A program made the translations under genes and the position numbers. Of a DNA stretch of 64,000 bases, positions 27,631 to 37,027 are shown piece by piece. The stretch comes from CBDBZX01 sp965213645 (GTDB taxonomy: Bacteria > Deinococcota > Deinococci > Deinococcales > Trueperaceae). Position 1 is the first letter of the stretch. The number at the start of each line of letters is the position of its first letter. The stretch covers positions 744,001-808,000 of the forward strand of contig CBDBZX010000002.1 in the NCBI GenBank assembly GCA_965213645.1, given 5' to 3'. The notes below the pieces were generated by a model. That model did no database searches, had not been told where the DNA came from, and saw only the letters and a list, made by a program, of their open reading frames with translations.

Positions 27631-28944
27631 ATGGAACGCTTGATCAGTCTCTTAGGCATGGCGACGCTACTCGCTCTAGGCTTTTTGCTCTCCAAGCACA
27701 AGCGCAGCATCAGCCCGCGCACGGTCTTGGGTGCGCTCGCCATTCAGGTCTTGTTCGGCTTTATCGTGCTGCGCTGGCCCTTGGGACGACAGGCGCTTCA
27801 AGCGGTGTCAGGAGGTGTGCAGAACGTCATCGGTTACGCGAATGAAGGGATCAACTTCCTTTTTGGTGGCTTGACCTCTCCAAATTCGGAGATCAGCCAG
27901 AATCTAGGGACGGTCTTCGCCTTTCAGGTCTTGCCGATTATCATCTTTTTCTCGTCCTTGATTGCAACGCTTTATTACTTGGGCGTCATGCAGTGGGTGG
28001 TGCGGCTTTTGGGCGGCGCACTCGCCAAACTTCTCGGCACGAGCCGCCCCGAATCGCTCTCGGCGAGCGCCAATATCTTCGTCGGACAGACCGAAGCACC
28101 CTTAACGGTGCGCCCCTATATCGCCAAGATGACCGAGTCCGAACTCTTCGCGGTGATGGTGGGCGGGCTGGCGTCGGTGGCGGGCTCGGTCTTGGCGGGG
28201 TACGCGCAGTTGGGGATAAGGCTCGAGTACCTCATCGCCGCGAGCTTCATGGCCGCGCCAGCGGGTCTTTTATTCGCTAAGCTGATCATCCCCGAAGTCA
28301 ATGCCAAGGAGTCTGACGACAAGGTAGACCCATCCGAGGATGGGTCCGTGAACGCTACGAAAAAAGATGAGGTTGACAAGGAGACGGAGGCCAGGGAGGA
28401 CGAGAGTGCAGAGAGCGCTGCTGACGCTGCTAACGTGTTTGACGCGGCGGCGCGAGGGGCGTCGGATGGTCTCCAACTCGCGCTTAACGTCGGCGCGATG
28501 CTGCTTGCGTTTGTCGGCTTGATTGCGCTTATCAACGGACTTTTGGGCGGTATCGGCGGGTTGTTCGGCTTTCCTGAACTTTCCTTCGAACTCCTCTTAG
28601 GCTACCTCTTCGCGCCCTTAGCCTTTGTCATCGGCGTGCCTTGGGCGGACGCACCTTTGGCGGGTAACTTCATCGGGCAAAAAATTGTCGTGAACGAGTT
28701 CGTAGCCTTTATCGCCTTTCAGGACATTCTCGGCACGCTCGGCACGCGCACGGAAGCGATCATCACCTTTGCCTTGACGGGCTTTGCCAACTTCGCGTCG
28801 TTGGCGATTCTCTTGGGTGGGCTCGGCGGGATTGCGCCCTCGAGACGCGCCGACATTGCCCGTTTAGGACTTTACGCCGTGGCAGCGGCGACGCTGGCGA
28901 ATCTGATGAGCGCGGCAATTGCGGGGTTGTTTGTCGTTGGTTAG
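27631..28944 (+). CDS. nupC: CNT (NupC) family nucleoside transporter
   Basis: The 437-residue protein matches concentrative nucleoside transporters: re-entrant FVGQTEAPLTVRPYIAKMT, SVAGSVLAGYAQLG and KIVVNEFVAFIAF line the substrate site, and TGFANFASLAILLGGLGGIAPSRR the second repeat. It moves nucleosides with Na+ or H+. A roughly 50-residue highly charged insertion (about 226-275, rich in Asp, Glu, Ser and Lys) lies in the loop that usually has about a dozen residues. Strong ribosome binding site GAGGAGG is present. Confidence 0.92.
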   Translation: MERLISLLGMATLLALGFLLSKHKRSISPRTVLGALAIQVLFGFIVLRWPLGRQALQAVSGGVQNVIGYANEGINFLFGGLTSPNSEISQNLGTVFAFQVLPIIIFFSSLIATLYYLGVMQWVVRLLGGALAKLLGTSRPESLSASANIFVGQTEAPLTVRPYIAKMTESELFAVMVGGLASVAGSVLAGYAQLGIRLEYLIAASFMAAPAGLLFAKLIIPEVNAKESDDKVDPSEDGSVNATKKDEVDKETEAREDESAESAADAANVFDAAARGASDGLQLALNVGAMLLAFVGLIALINGLLGGIGGLFGFPELSFELLLGYLFAPLAFVIGVPWADAPLAGNFIGQKIVVNEFVAFIAFQDILGTLGTRTEAIITFALTGFANFASLAILLGGLGGIAPSRRADIARLGLYAVAAATLANLMSAAIAGLFVVG

Positions 28945-29072
28945 ATTAGTGACAGAGGAGAGGTTAGAGGTAGGAGCATTTCAGCGAGTCAGCACTGTTC
29001 GTTCGCTACGCGAGATTACATAACCAGCTTGACTGGATTTCAGGAAAAGCAAGAGGTCAGCCCGCTTTGATG

Positions 29073-30083
29073 TCAATTTGCGTTCGGTGTCAGAAGGATT
29101 TTGCCGCTCGTCATCTCCTGCTCGTAGGTCTTCATACCCTTCACAGCTTCATCCAAAGTGTAGCGCCCCCGAATGTCTGCGCGTAAGTCTGTCCCTAGAG
29201 CGCGTTGCACCCGCACCGTGCGCAGCAGGAAGTTGGGCAGGGCTAGATTCTCGAGGTAGTCCGAGAGCCAAAAGCCCTCGACACGTTGATCCTCAAAGAT
29301 GAGACCTCTCGGGTCCATGCGCACAGGCTCCTCGGACAGCGCACCGTAAACGAGGACCTTACTGCTGCGCGGCATCGCGTTGAGGAGTCGTTGTGGCATA
29401 TCACCCGCTACAGCGTCAAACGCGAGGGTTGCGCCGAGTTCGTGACAGACCTCTTTAAGCTCGTCATCGAAGTTAGCGTCGCTGCTGTTCAGCACGTGCT
29501 CTGCCCCTAAACCTCTCAGCAATTCAACTTGCTCGTCGCGCCGCACCACGTGAATCATTGGCAGCTTGAACCTCTTACCGAGTTGTAAAATCATCCGACC
29601 CAAGGCGCTCGCGGCGGCGCTTTGCACCACAACGCGGTGTTCGCCCTGCCGCGCGCTCTCCACTAGACCCCACGCGGTGAAGGGATTGACCAAGAGCATC
29701 GCGCCTTGTTCCAGACTCACCCGTTTGAGAAGCGGCAAGCACATCATCGCGTCCACTAAAACGTACTGTGCCCACGTCCCATCCCCTTTTTGCTGCACAC
29801 CGCAGGCCACGCGCTTGCCGACGAGCCACTTGGCGTAGGCTCCTTCACCCGCCACGACCACGCCGCTCGCCTCGAACCCCGGCACGGTGGGCAGAGGTTT
29901 GCTGAAGCCGTACAAGTTGCGCATGAACATCAAATCAGACGGGTTCACCGCCGCCGCTTCGACCTTGACGAGCACCTGTCCTTGCTGCGGTCTAGGTACC
30001 TCTTTTTCGACAAGCTCGAGCCCGTCCAACCCCTCATAGGCAGAGAGTTGCAGGGCGTTCATGGTGGTGGGAATATCAGACAT
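29073..30083 (-). CDS. Zinc-independent medium-chain dehydrogenase/reductase (quinone oxidoreductase-like)
   Basis: The 336-residue protein has a GroES-like N-terminal domain (AAAVNPSDLMFMRNLYG, VPGFEASGVVV) and a Rossmann C-terminal domain (VVVQSAAASALGRMILQLGKRF). The structural zinc Cys cluster of alcohol dehydrogenases is missing, which fits quinone oxidoreductase or enoyl reductase relatives using NAD(P)H. AGGAGA lies 11 bases before the chosen ATG; a start at the second Met (residue 8) is also possible. Confidence 0.87.
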   Translation of the reverse strand: MSDIPTTMNALQLSAYEGLDGLELVEKEVPRPQQGQVLVKVEAAAVNPSDLMFMRNLYGFSKPLPTVPGFEASGVVVAGEGAYAKWLVGKRVACGVQQKGDGTWAQYVLVDAMMCLPLLKRVSLEQGAMLLVNPFTAWGLVESARQGEHRVVVQSAAASALGRMILQLGKRFKLPMIHVVRRDEQVELLRGLGAEHVLNSSDANFDDELKEVCHELGATLAFDAVAGDMPQRLLNAMPRSSKVLVYGALSEEPVRMDPRGLIFEDQRVEGFWLSDYLENLALPNFLLRTVRVQRALGTDLRADIRGRYTLDEAVKGMKTYEQEMTSGKILLTPNAN

Positions 30084-30118
30084 AGTTAGGGAATCTCCTC
30101 GAGCTACGATACCTCTTG

Positions 30119-30835
30119 ATGCCCTCAGCCGACCTTGCCGTACTCCTCATTGTCACCCTAGCCGCCGCTGTTCGGGCGACGGTGGGTTTCGGCGACGCGC
30201 TCATCGCCATGTCGCTGCTCGTGCTGGTCGTGGGTTTAGAGACAGCGACGCCGCTCGTCGGTCTGCTGGGCATCTCCAACGCCGTGATAATGCTGTTTCT
30301 CTCCTGGCAAAAGATAGACATGCGCAGCATCCTCCCCTTCTTGGGCGCGTCGGCGGTGGGCATCCCGCTTGGGGCGTTTCTGCTGACGCGACTTAGCGGA
30401 GACGGGCTCATCGTGACGTTGGGCGTTGTGTTGGTCGCGTTCGGTCTTTTCAAGTTGACACGTCCTGCCTTACCTGCTTTGCGCCACCCCGCGCTCACCT
30501 TTGTTCTCGGGGTCATCTCGGGGCTGTTCGGCGGCGCGTATAACGTGAGTGGTCCGGTGGCGGTGCTCTACGGCGGGCTGCGGCGGTGGCCGCCCGAGGT
30601 CTTCAAGGCGAGCTTGCAGGGCTACTTCATCGTGACGAGTCTGCTGATTGCCACCTCTCACGGGGTTGCCGGGCTTTGGACCCAAGAGGTGTGGCGGCTC
30701 TACGTTTTTGCTGTCCCCCTTACGGCGGCGGCTATTTTTGCGGGACATAAGTTCGCGAAGCGCGTGCCACAACGGGGGCTCGAGCGTCTCATCAACGTCG
30801 CAATTGTGTTGCTTGGCTTCACGCTCATCTTCTGA
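30119..30835 (+). CDS. TauE/SafE family sulfite-exporter-like membrane protein
   Basis: The 238-residue protein has 7-8 membrane segments and the TauE/SafE repeat pattern (FLGASAVGIPLGAFLLTRLSGD; FVLGVISGLFGGAYNVSGPVAVLY). The family exports sulfite, sulfoacetate or other small organic anions; the substrate is unknown here. A TTG at 30116 opens the frame three bases earlier, but ATG at 30119 is preferred, with TACGAT (30105-30110) 8 bases upstream as a likely leaderless -10. Confidence 0.85.
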   Translation: MPSADLAVLLIVTLAAAVRATVGFGDALIAMSLLVLVVGLETATPLVGLLGISNAVIMLFLSWQKIDMRSILPFLGASAVGIPLGAFLLTRLSGDGLIVTLGVVLVAFGLFKLTRPALPALRHPALTFVLGVISGLFGGAYNVSGPVAVLYGGLRRWPPEVFKASLQGYFIVTSLLIATSHGVAGLWTQEVWRLYVFAVPLTAAAIFAGHKFAKRVPQRGLERLINVAIVLLGFTLIF

Positions 30836-30873
30836 GAGTTAAACAAAAACGAGATAGGTAGAACGGCGTGAGC

Positions 30874-31917
30874 TTAGTCAGCAAGGAGCGCCAGCCCCGC
30901 CTCTACTACCTCACTCGGAGGGATGTCTAGGCACTCGAGGTTATACGGACACTCAAACGCATAACACGGTCTGCAAGAGGTCACGCGGTGCAGAAGCCTG
31001 AACCGCGTCGCCCTCGGCTGCCACTGGCAAGGTAGCTCAGTTCCAGCGAAGAGCACGACTAAAGGCGTGCGCGTCGCGTCGGCTAGGTGCATCACCGAGG
31101 TGTTGTTGGTCAGGACGAGCGCGGCGTGCTCCACCAGTGCGGCGAGGGTAGGAAAGTCAGTCTTGCCCATGAGGTCGCGGGCGCGTTCGCCCAGCGCGTC
31201 GAAGAGGGGTTGGGTGCGCTCACGGTCCCCGGCGACGCCCGTAACGGCGACGCTAAGCCCAGTCTCTTTAGATAGCGCGACGGCAGCGTCGGCGAAGCGC
31301 CCCAAGTCGTAGTTGCGCGAGGGGCAGCTTGTCCAGGGGTTGAGTAAGAGGTAGGGCTCGTTTAGGAGAGACTCGGCAATTTGCAAGGCTTCGGTGGGGA
31401 GGTGAAGCTCGAGCTGCCTATCCACCTGTTGATTAAGTGCGCGAAAGCCCACCGACTCGACCAGGTGCAAATTGCGCTCAACCTGATGCGCCGTGTCCGG
31501 CAGCGGGGTGACCTCATCACTCAAGACGCCGCCGCCCCACTCCTTGGACTCGCCCACGCGAAGCGGGATGCCCGCCAAATAGCAAGCGTAAGCGGCGGGG
31601 TGCGGCGTCTGCTTGAACGAGGTGAAGATAATGGCGGCATCAAAACGACCTTTCCGCAAGAGGGTGATGAGGTCTAACTCGCGTTGCGGGTCGAAGTCCA
31701 GGCGGCCCAGGTCCTGCCACAGCGTGCGCCAGGGGATGACTTCATCCACCCAAGGCAGGAGTGGCGCGGCCTTGGCCCCGGCGGGGCTCGCTAAGAGGGT
31801 GAGGTGAACCTCGGGTGCGGTCTCCTTGATAGCGCGTAGAGCAGGGCCGGTCATCACCACGTCGCCCATGTTGTCTAAACGCACGGCGAGGATGCGCTTG
31901 GCGTCCCTCCAAGTCAC
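30874..31917 (-). CDS. Glycosyltransferase family 9 (heptosyltransferase-like) protein
   Basis: The 347-residue protein has GT9 features: N-terminal RILAVRLDNMGDVVMTGPALRAIKE and the donor-site region LVLTNNTSVMHLADATRTPLVVLFAGTELPCQW. GT9 enzymes add heptose from ADP-heptose to glycans. The C-terminus carries a cysteine cluster (SCRPCYAFECPYNLECL), seen in related forms in the other GT9 genes here. It is the last gene of a minus-strand glycan operon. Confidence 0.9.
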   Translation of the reverse strand: MTWRDAKRILAVRLDNMGDVVMTGPALRAIKETAPEVHLTLLASPAGAKAAPLLPWVDEVIPWRTLWQDLGRLDFDPQRELDLITLLRKGRFDAAIIFTSFKQTPHPAAYACYLAGIPLRVGESKEWGGGVLSDEVTPLPDTAHQVERNLHLVESVGFRALNQQVDRQLELHLPTEALQIAESLLNEPYLLLNPWTSCPSRNYDLGRFADAAVALSKETGLSVAVTGVAGDRERTQPLFDALGERARDLMGKTDFPTLAALVEHAALVLTNNTSVMHLADATRTPLVVLFAGTELPCQWQPRATRFRLLHRVTSCRPCYAFECPYNLECLDIPPSEVVEAGLALLAD

Positions 31918-31930
31918 CTAAGCACCAGAT

Positions 31931-32938
31931 TCATAGACGCTTCAGGAGGGCTTTTGCCTCCCTCAATACCGCTTCGACCGAGAGCGTTTCCAAACAGGTG
32001 TCGAAGCCCAGTCCCAGCGGGCACGTGCCCGCGTACCAGCAGGCTTGCTCGGTGAAGTTGGCGGGTATGCGCTCCGGGCACGCTGGGTAGCCTTGCAGGT
32101 TGACGTGCGGCGGCGCTTGCCCGTAGCGCCCGGCCCAGGCGGGTCCGAAGAGGGTCAAGGTCGGCGTGCCGACGGCGGCGGCAATGCGGGCAGGGCCAGT
32201 GTCGGCAGCGATCATAAGGTCGCCGCAGGCGAGCGCGGCGGCGAGTTTGCGCAGGTCGCCCGTCAAGTGATGGGCGCTCAATTTGGCAGCGACCTGCGTG
32301 GCGGCGTTACCCAGCCCGACGATAACGAGGCCCGCACCGCACACCTCTTGTAAACACCGCCCTAAAGCGACGAAACGCTCCGGCGGCCACGCCTTGATCG
32401 TCATACCCGCTTCCGGGCAGAGGAAGACGAGAGGCCGAGGCAGGTGTGCTAGAGAGGCTCGAGCCTCCGCCCGCGCCCCCTCACCCACGAAGAGGTGCGA
32501 TGTCGTCTCCACCTCACCAATTACGCCGTCTCGCCTCAACAGCCGCACGAAACGCTCGCCGACGCGCTCGTTGTCCGGCGGTTTGCGCCAGAGGTTCGTC
32601 ACTGTTTTTACGCCATTCGCTTCACTGTAACCTTCGATAAGCTCAGGGATACCGCTGTGGTTCGTGTCACAAACGATGAGATCGTAGGGAAGGTCATAGG
32701 GCGCGTTCAAGACCCCTTGCACGCTGCTGGCAGGGTCGTCCTTATCCGCGTAAAGCACCTGTGCAACGCGTGGATCATCCTCCAAAAGTGTCCCCCCCGG
32801 CGCGAAAGTCAGCACCGACAGTTCAGCCTCTGGATAGGTCTGAGCAAGCGCGTGAATCGCGCTGAGTGCGATAATGAGGTCGCCGATACCGCCTAAAAGT
32901 TCGGTGAAGAGGACACGCCTAAAGTCAGACCTCTTCAT
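31931..32938 (-). CDS. Glycosyltransferase family 9 protein
   Basis: The 335-residue GT9 protein contains ELLGGIGDLIIALSAIHALAQTYP at the start and LMIAADTGPARIAAAVGTPTLTLFGPAWAGRYGQ at the donor site, plus a C-terminal cysteine cluster (YPACPERI...QACWYAGTCPLGLGFDTC). ATG 32938 overlaps the stop of the upstream GT2 gene in an ATGA arrangement, which fixes this start; the 78-residue upstream open frame is a shadow of the GT2 gene. Confidence 0.9.
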   Translation of the reverse strand: MKRSDFRRVLFTELLGGIGDLIIALSAIHALAQTYPEAELSVLTFAPGGTLLEDDPRVAQVLYADKDDPASSVQGVLNAPYDLPYDLIVCDTNHSGIPELIEGYSEANGVKTVTNLWRKPPDNERVGERFVRLLRRDGVIGEVETTSHLFVGEGARAEARASLAHLPRPLVFLCPEAGMTIKAWPPERFVALGRCLQEVCGAGLVIVGLGNAATQVAAKLSAHHLTGDLRKLAAALACGDLMIAADTGPARIAAAVGTPTLTLFGPAWAGRYGQAPPHVNLQGYPACPERIPANFTEQACWYAGTCPLGLGFDTCLETLSVEAVLREAKALLKRL

Positions 32939-33735
32939 ACGTCCACGCTCAGCACTTGCGGCGCGTCCACACGCCTGTCCGTCACCGTCGTAGGTAGTTC
33001 CTGATGATAGACACCCGAGGGCATCACGCCGCAGCCGCCGTACCGCGCCATCACGCGGAGTTGCGCCAACACGTCCTCGCCCGCGTGCTCGGGCGGCAAG
33101 TCCTGCCAGAACGCGAAGCCGCCTACGTCCAAAAGTTCCTGTCTGCCGAAAAGCACGCAGCCCGACGCCCACGCGACTTTGTACAAGATGGGGGACTCAA
33201 GTGTCGCGCCTAAGCGCTCTTGCACATGCATCAAGTTAGCCGCGTTATGCAGCTTAAAACGCCACCAGGCGTCACTCTCAGGGGTGATGCGCTCGGGGCG
33301 GACGGGGCCGTGCCAGAGTTCTAAGGGTTGTTCGTGCGACCTCTCGTCCCCCTTAAAGGACAGGCCAATAAAGGCGTTTGTGGCGAAGCCGCACCTCTGC
33401 TCTAAGAGGACGCGCTGCAAGAGGCTCAGCACCCAGGGCTCTAAGAGCACGTCGTCGTCTAGCATCAGGACGTGGGGAGCACTCGAGCACCCTAACAAAA
33501 AGTGCCGCTGCTCCGCGACGCCACGCTTGGGCAAGTGGCGGTGCTCCTGAACGGGGACGCCCCGGTGCGCCAACCAACGAATCACCGCACGCACCTCACC
33601 CCTCTCAAAGACGCTCGTCTCGCTCTGGTCGGACACGATGACGCGGAAGTCCCTGTGGGTTTGCGCTGCCAAGGTCGCCAGCGTCGTCGCTAGGGCGGCG
33701 GGGCGCTCGCAGGTTGGAATGAGCACGTCGATCAC
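32935..33735 (-). CDS. Glycosyltransferase family 2 protein
   Basis: The 266-residue protein starts VIDVLIPTCERPAALATTLATLAAQ, the GT-A beginning, followed by DDDVLLEPW (DxD metal motif) at about residues 91-93 and PPEHAGEDVLAQLRVM, the acceptor-side ED motif. The start is GTG at 33735, overlapping the upstream GT9 stop (GTGA). It probably adds a hexose or similar sugar in the same glycan pathway. Confidence 0.87.
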   Translation of the reverse strand: MIDVLIPTCERPAALATTLATLAAQTHRDFRVIVSDQSETSVFERGEVRAVIRWLAHRGVPVQEHRHLPKRGVAEQRHFLLGCSSAPHVLMLDDDVLLEPWVLSLLQRVLLEQRCGFATNAFIGLSFKGDERSHEQPLELWHGPVRPERITPESDAWWRFKLHNAANLMHVQERLGATLESPILYKVAWASGCVLFGRQELLDVGGFAFWQDLPPEHAGEDVLAQLRVMARYGGCGVMPSGVYHQELPTTVTDRRVDAPQVLSVDV

Positions 33736-34862
33736 GCCTTGACCTCTTCGCGCACAGAATCTAGTACAGGCTCCGGTTCGGGGTCCAAAGTAATAGGCAA
33801 ATAGTTGGGGGAGGGAGAGGTGCCTAGAAGCTCGAGCACCGCCGCCACCACGCACTCCGGCGTGACCCAGTGCAGGCAGCCGTTATGACCCTCCGGGCAG
33901 ACCGACTTGAGGCAGAAGCGGCACGGCACATCCTCGTAGAGCACGTGGCAGGGCACGCCCCACGGGGTGTGCTGCGGGTTGGTGAGCGCGTAGAGGTCCA
34001 CGACTGGCGTGCCTACCGCTGCTGCAAGATGAACAGGGCCGGTGTTATTGGCAAGCAGCAAGGGGGCGCGTTCCAGGAGGGCGGCGAGCTGGGGTAGCTC
34101 GAGCCGCCCCGCCAAATCATAAGAAGAAGCGGCCATTCGCGCCTGAATCTCGGCGATGAGTTCTCTTTCGTTTTGCGAGCCTGTGAAGACGATCTGAAGG
34201 CCCGAACGCGCCAGCCTGTCGCACACGGCTGCGAACTTCTCAGGCGGGTAGCGCCGCGACTGAGCGCTTGCGCCGGGGTGGACGACGAGCCAGTTCTCCA
34301 GACTAAGAGGTAAGTCAAGAGGTCGCAACACCTCATCCACCTTCCGCCGCGCCGCTTCGGGAATAGAAACGCGCATTTGTTCGTCCTCCAAGCTATATCC
34401 GACGCTCGCCACCAAGTCGAGTTGGCGGCGCACCTCGTGGCGGACGCCCGTGACCTCTTCTCTATCGCGAACCCAGTGCGTGAGCAGTTGATACGGGTTC
34501 TCGCGGCAGTGGGCGAGGCGCAAGGGGATGTCTGCTAGGTAGAGCGTCAGCGCGGTGGGCAGCGGGTTTTGGGTGTAGGTGGTGAAGATGACGGCGGCGT
34601 CGAAACGGTGGGAACGTAGCGTTTGGATGAACCCCAAGTCAGGCCCGCTATCTTCACGCTTCCCCGTCGCTTTGAGCCAGGGGGCGTCGTAGGTCATAAC
34701 CTCTACGTCTAAGAGGTTGGCGGCGGCTTCACCTCTCGAGGAGGTCAGCAGGGTCACCTCTGCCCCGCCCTGCCCTAACGCGCGGACCGCCGGTCCCGTC
34801 ATCAGCACGTCGCCCAAGGTGTCGAGCCGCACCGCGAGGATGCGTTCCGCTTGCCAATTCAC
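33732..34862 (-). CDS. Glycosyltransferase family 9 (heptosyltransferase-like) protein
   Basis: The 376-residue protein shows ERILAVRLDTLGDVLMTGPAVRALGQ, VVHPGASAQSRRYPPEKFAAVCDRL and LLLANNTGPVHLAAAVGTPVVDLYALTNPQHTPW, all classic GT9 blocks, with a C-terminal Cys cluster (VPCRFCLKSVCPEGHNGCL). It overlaps hldE by 4 bases (ATGA), so donor synthesis and transfer are encoded in one transcript. Confidence 0.92.
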   Translation of the reverse strand: MNWQAERILAVRLDTLGDVLMTGPAVRALGQGGAEVTLLTSSRGEAAANLLDVEVMTYDAPWLKATGKREDSGPDLGFIQTLRSHRFDAAVIFTTYTQNPLPTALTLYLADIPLRLAHCRENPYQLLTHWVRDREEVTGVRHEVRRQLDLVASVGYSLEDEQMRVSIPEAARRKVDEVLRPLDLPLSLENWLVVHPGASAQSRRYPPEKFAAVCDRLARSGLQIVFTGSQNERELIAEIQARMAASSYDLAGRLELPQLAALLERAPLLLANNTGPVHLAAAVGTPVVDLYALTNPQHTPWGVPCHVLYEDVPCRFCLKSVCPEGHNGCLHWVTPECVVAAVLELLGTSPSPNYLPITLDPEPEPVLDSVREEVKA

Positions 34863-36328
34863 TCCGCCGCCCCAGTGGACACGCCCACCCCTGTCTGAAC
34901 CCGCGCAATGATGCCGCTCGTAGAGAGGTCGGGCAGATAACTCAGGAGTTCGACGCGCCCACCCAGAGACTGCACCAAGGGCGCTTCGGGCAGCGTCTCC
35001 AGGGTGTAGTCGCCGCCCTTGACATAGACGTTAGGCTTAATAAAGCGAATGAGCGCTTCGGGCGTGTCCTCTTCAAAGGCGATGACGTGGTCCACGCAGG
35101 ACAAGCCGGAGAGCACGGCGGCGCGATCCTCCAAGACGTTCACGGGCCGCGTCGCGCCCTTGAGCCGCCGCACACTCTCGTCCGCGTTGAGGCCCACGAC
35201 GAGCACGTCACCGAGCGCCTTGGCTTGGCTCAGATAGGTGACGTGGCCCCGGTGCAGGATGTCGAAGCAGCCGTTCGTAAAGACGACGTGCCTGCCTTCC
35301 GAGCGCAGGTAGTCGAGGCGAGCCAGGAGCCCCTCTAAGGGCAGCCGCTTCGAGACGCCCGAGAGGTAGCCGCGCAGCTCTGTCACGGGACAGGTCGTCG
35401 TGCCGCCGCGCCCAACCACGATGGCCGCCGCCGCCGCCGCTATCTCCGCCGCCGCTGTGGGCTCCGCGCCGCCCGCCAGGGCGAGGGTCAGGGCGCTCAC
35501 GAAGGTGTCGCCTGCGCCCGTGGCTTGGGTGTTGGGTTGGGCGCGGGCGTAGGTGCGATAGGGTGGGCCGCCCGGCTGGATGAGGGTGCAGCCCTCGGTG
35601 TCTAAGGTCAGCGCGACCATCTGTGCGCCGGTGCGCTCTAAGAGCACGCTCCCGTAAGGCGTAAGCTGCGCTGCTCGCCCTTCAGATTGCGGGGCAAGCC
35701 GCAGGAGCCGCAACGCCTCCTCGTAGTTGGGTTTCACCGCCCGAACGCCGACCTCGCGGTAGCGGCTCAGGTCTTTAGCGTCGGCGACGAGCGTTTGTGG
35801 GGCGCGTTTCTGGAGCCGTTGGAGCGCCCCTAGAACCGTATCTGTCAGCACACCATAGCCGTAGTCGGAGATGATGACGGCGTCGTGGCCGCTCCAGAGG
35901 CGTTCTAACGCGCTCACGAGCGCCGTTTCAGCGACGCCTCGAGCGTCCTCGGTGCTCCCCCGGTCCAGCCGCAGGAGCATCTGCGAGCCCGCGAAGATGC
36001 GCTCTTTGACCAGGGTCTGCCGCGCCGGGTCGCGGATGAGGTGGGCGGTGACGCCGCTCGTACTCAGTGCCTCTTCTAACCCCCGCGCGTCGTCGTCCTC
36101 ACCCGTAACGGACAAAAAGGTCACGCTTGCGCCTAAGGCCGCCGCGTTCACCGCCGCGTTCGCCGCGCCCCCCGCCACGCCCGCCCGCCGCGCTTCCGCC
36201 ACGACGGGCACGGGGGCCTCGCGGCAGAGCCGGTGCGTCTCGCCGTAGACGTAGCGGTCTAACATCGCCTCGCCAACCACCAAGACGCGGCGGTGGCGGA
36301 AGGTCTCGAGTAATTTGAGATGGTTCAT
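34859..36328 (-). CDS. hldE: Bifunctional heptose-7-phosphate kinase / heptose-1-phosphate adenylyltransferase
   Basis: The 489-residue protein fuses a PfkB/ribokinase domain (about 1-325; GGAANAAVNAAALGASV, and NTQATGAGDTFVSALTLALA with the catalytic Asp) to a nucleotidyltransferase domain (about 335-475; FTNGCFDILHRGHVTYLSQA, the HxGH motif here being HRGH). It phosphorylates D-glycero-D-manno-heptose 7-phosphate at C1 and later adenylylates heptose 1-phosphate. Together with GmhA (fused at 37843) and GmhB (36356) it gives ADP-heptose. Confidence 0.96.
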   Translation of the reverse strand: MNHLKLLETFRHRRVLVVGEAMLDRYVYGETHRLCREAPVPVVAEARRAGVAGGAANAAVNAAALGASVTFLSVTGEDDDARGLEEALSTSGVTAHLIRDPARQTLVKERIFAGSQMLLRLDRGSTEDARGVAETALVSALERLWSGHDAVIISDYGYGVLTDTVLGALQRLQKRAPQTLVADAKDLSRYREVGVRAVKPNYEEALRLLRLAPQSEGRAAQLTPYGSVLLERTGAQMVALTLDTEGCTLIQPGGPPYRTYARAQPNTQATGAGDTFVSALTLALAGGAEPTAAAEIAAAAAAIVVGRGGTTTCPVTELRGYLSGVSKRLPLEGLLARLDYLRSEGRHVVFTNGCFDILHRGHVTYLSQAKALGDVLVVGLNADESVRRLKGATRPVNVLEDRAAVLSGLSCVDHVIAFEEDTPEALIRFIKPNVYVKGGDYTLETLPEAPLVQSLGGRVELLSYLPDLSTSGIIARVQTGVGVSTGAAE

Positions 36329-36345
36329 GTTCCCCCTAAGAAGCT

Positions 36346-36465
36346 AGTCAGCAATTTAGGTAGTCAGCAGTTCAGGTTTTCCTGACACGCTGACACAGGT
36401 GATCGCTGAAAGCGAACGGTTTTCAACCGTAACCTGTTGCTGAAATGCTGACACGCTTAAAATGA
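36346..36465. repeat. Word-like repeat (GTCAGC/GCTGAC words) running into gmhB
   Basis: Iterated words such as AGTCAGCA, CTGACACGCTGACAC and TGCTGAAATGCTGACAC with an internal ACGGTT-TTC-AACCGT hairpin fill the hldE-gmhB gap. The element extends into the 3' end of gmhB and supplies its stop codon and last roughly 35 codons. Confidence 0.6.
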
Positions 36466-37000
36466 CCTCTGCCGCCTCCGCTAACGTGCTCACGATGTGA
36501 TGCGGCAACCTCTCGCGGTTCAAAACCCACTCCGTCTCGCCCCCGCCATTCTCTGTGTTGTCCAGCAGCACCGTCCGGCAGCCCGCTCGCCGTCCAGCCT
36601 GCACATCGTTCAAGATGTCACCGACCATCCAACTTTGAGAGAGGTCCAAGTTGTGCGCCTGCGCCGCTTGCAAGAGCATCCCTGGTTCTGGTTTACGATA
36701 ATCGCAAGCGACGTTGTAGGGCGCGTGGCCCTCAGGGTGATGCGGGCAGTAGTGAAACTCGAGGGGTACGCCTAAAAGGTCGCGCAATTTCGTCCATACG
36801 GCCTCGAGCTCCGCTTCCACAAAGTAGCCCCGCGCGACCCCCGACTGGTTCGACACCACGACAAGGGCGAAGCCCGCCGCGTGCAGCTTGCGCACCCCGT
36901 CCGCCGCACCTTCAGTTAGAACGATGCGTTCAGGGTCCACGTTGTAGGGCACATCTCGAACGAGCGTGCCGTCCTTGTCAAGAAAGACAGCGGGCCTCAC
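36356..37000 (-). CDS. gmhB: D-glycero-D-manno-heptose 1,7-bisphosphate 7-phosphatase
   Basis: The 214-residue HAD phosphatase has the nucleophile motif FLDKDGTLV (8-14), VVSNQSGVARG, the Cys/His zinc loop YCPHHPEGHAPYNVACDYRKPEPGML and GDILNDVQAGRRAG. It removes the C7 phosphate between the two HldE steps. The normal protein would end near EVIL (about residue 178); the remaining 36 residues are Ser/Val-rich and are the translation of the word-like repeat, so the tail is probably acquired and non-essential. Confidence 0.93.
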   Translation of the reverse strand: MRPAVFLDKDGTLVRDVPYNVDPERIVLTEGAADGVRKLHAAGFALVVVSNQSGVARGYFVEAELEAVWTKLRDLLGVPLEFHYCPHHPEGHAPYNVACDYRKPEPGMLLQAAQAHNLDLSQSWMVGDILNDVQAGRRAGCRTVLLDNTENGGGETEWVLNRERLPHHIVSTLAEAAEVILSVSAFQQQVTVENRSLSAITCVSVSGKPELLTT

Positions 37001-37027
37001 GCCTCACCTCTCAAAACTCAGCACTCT

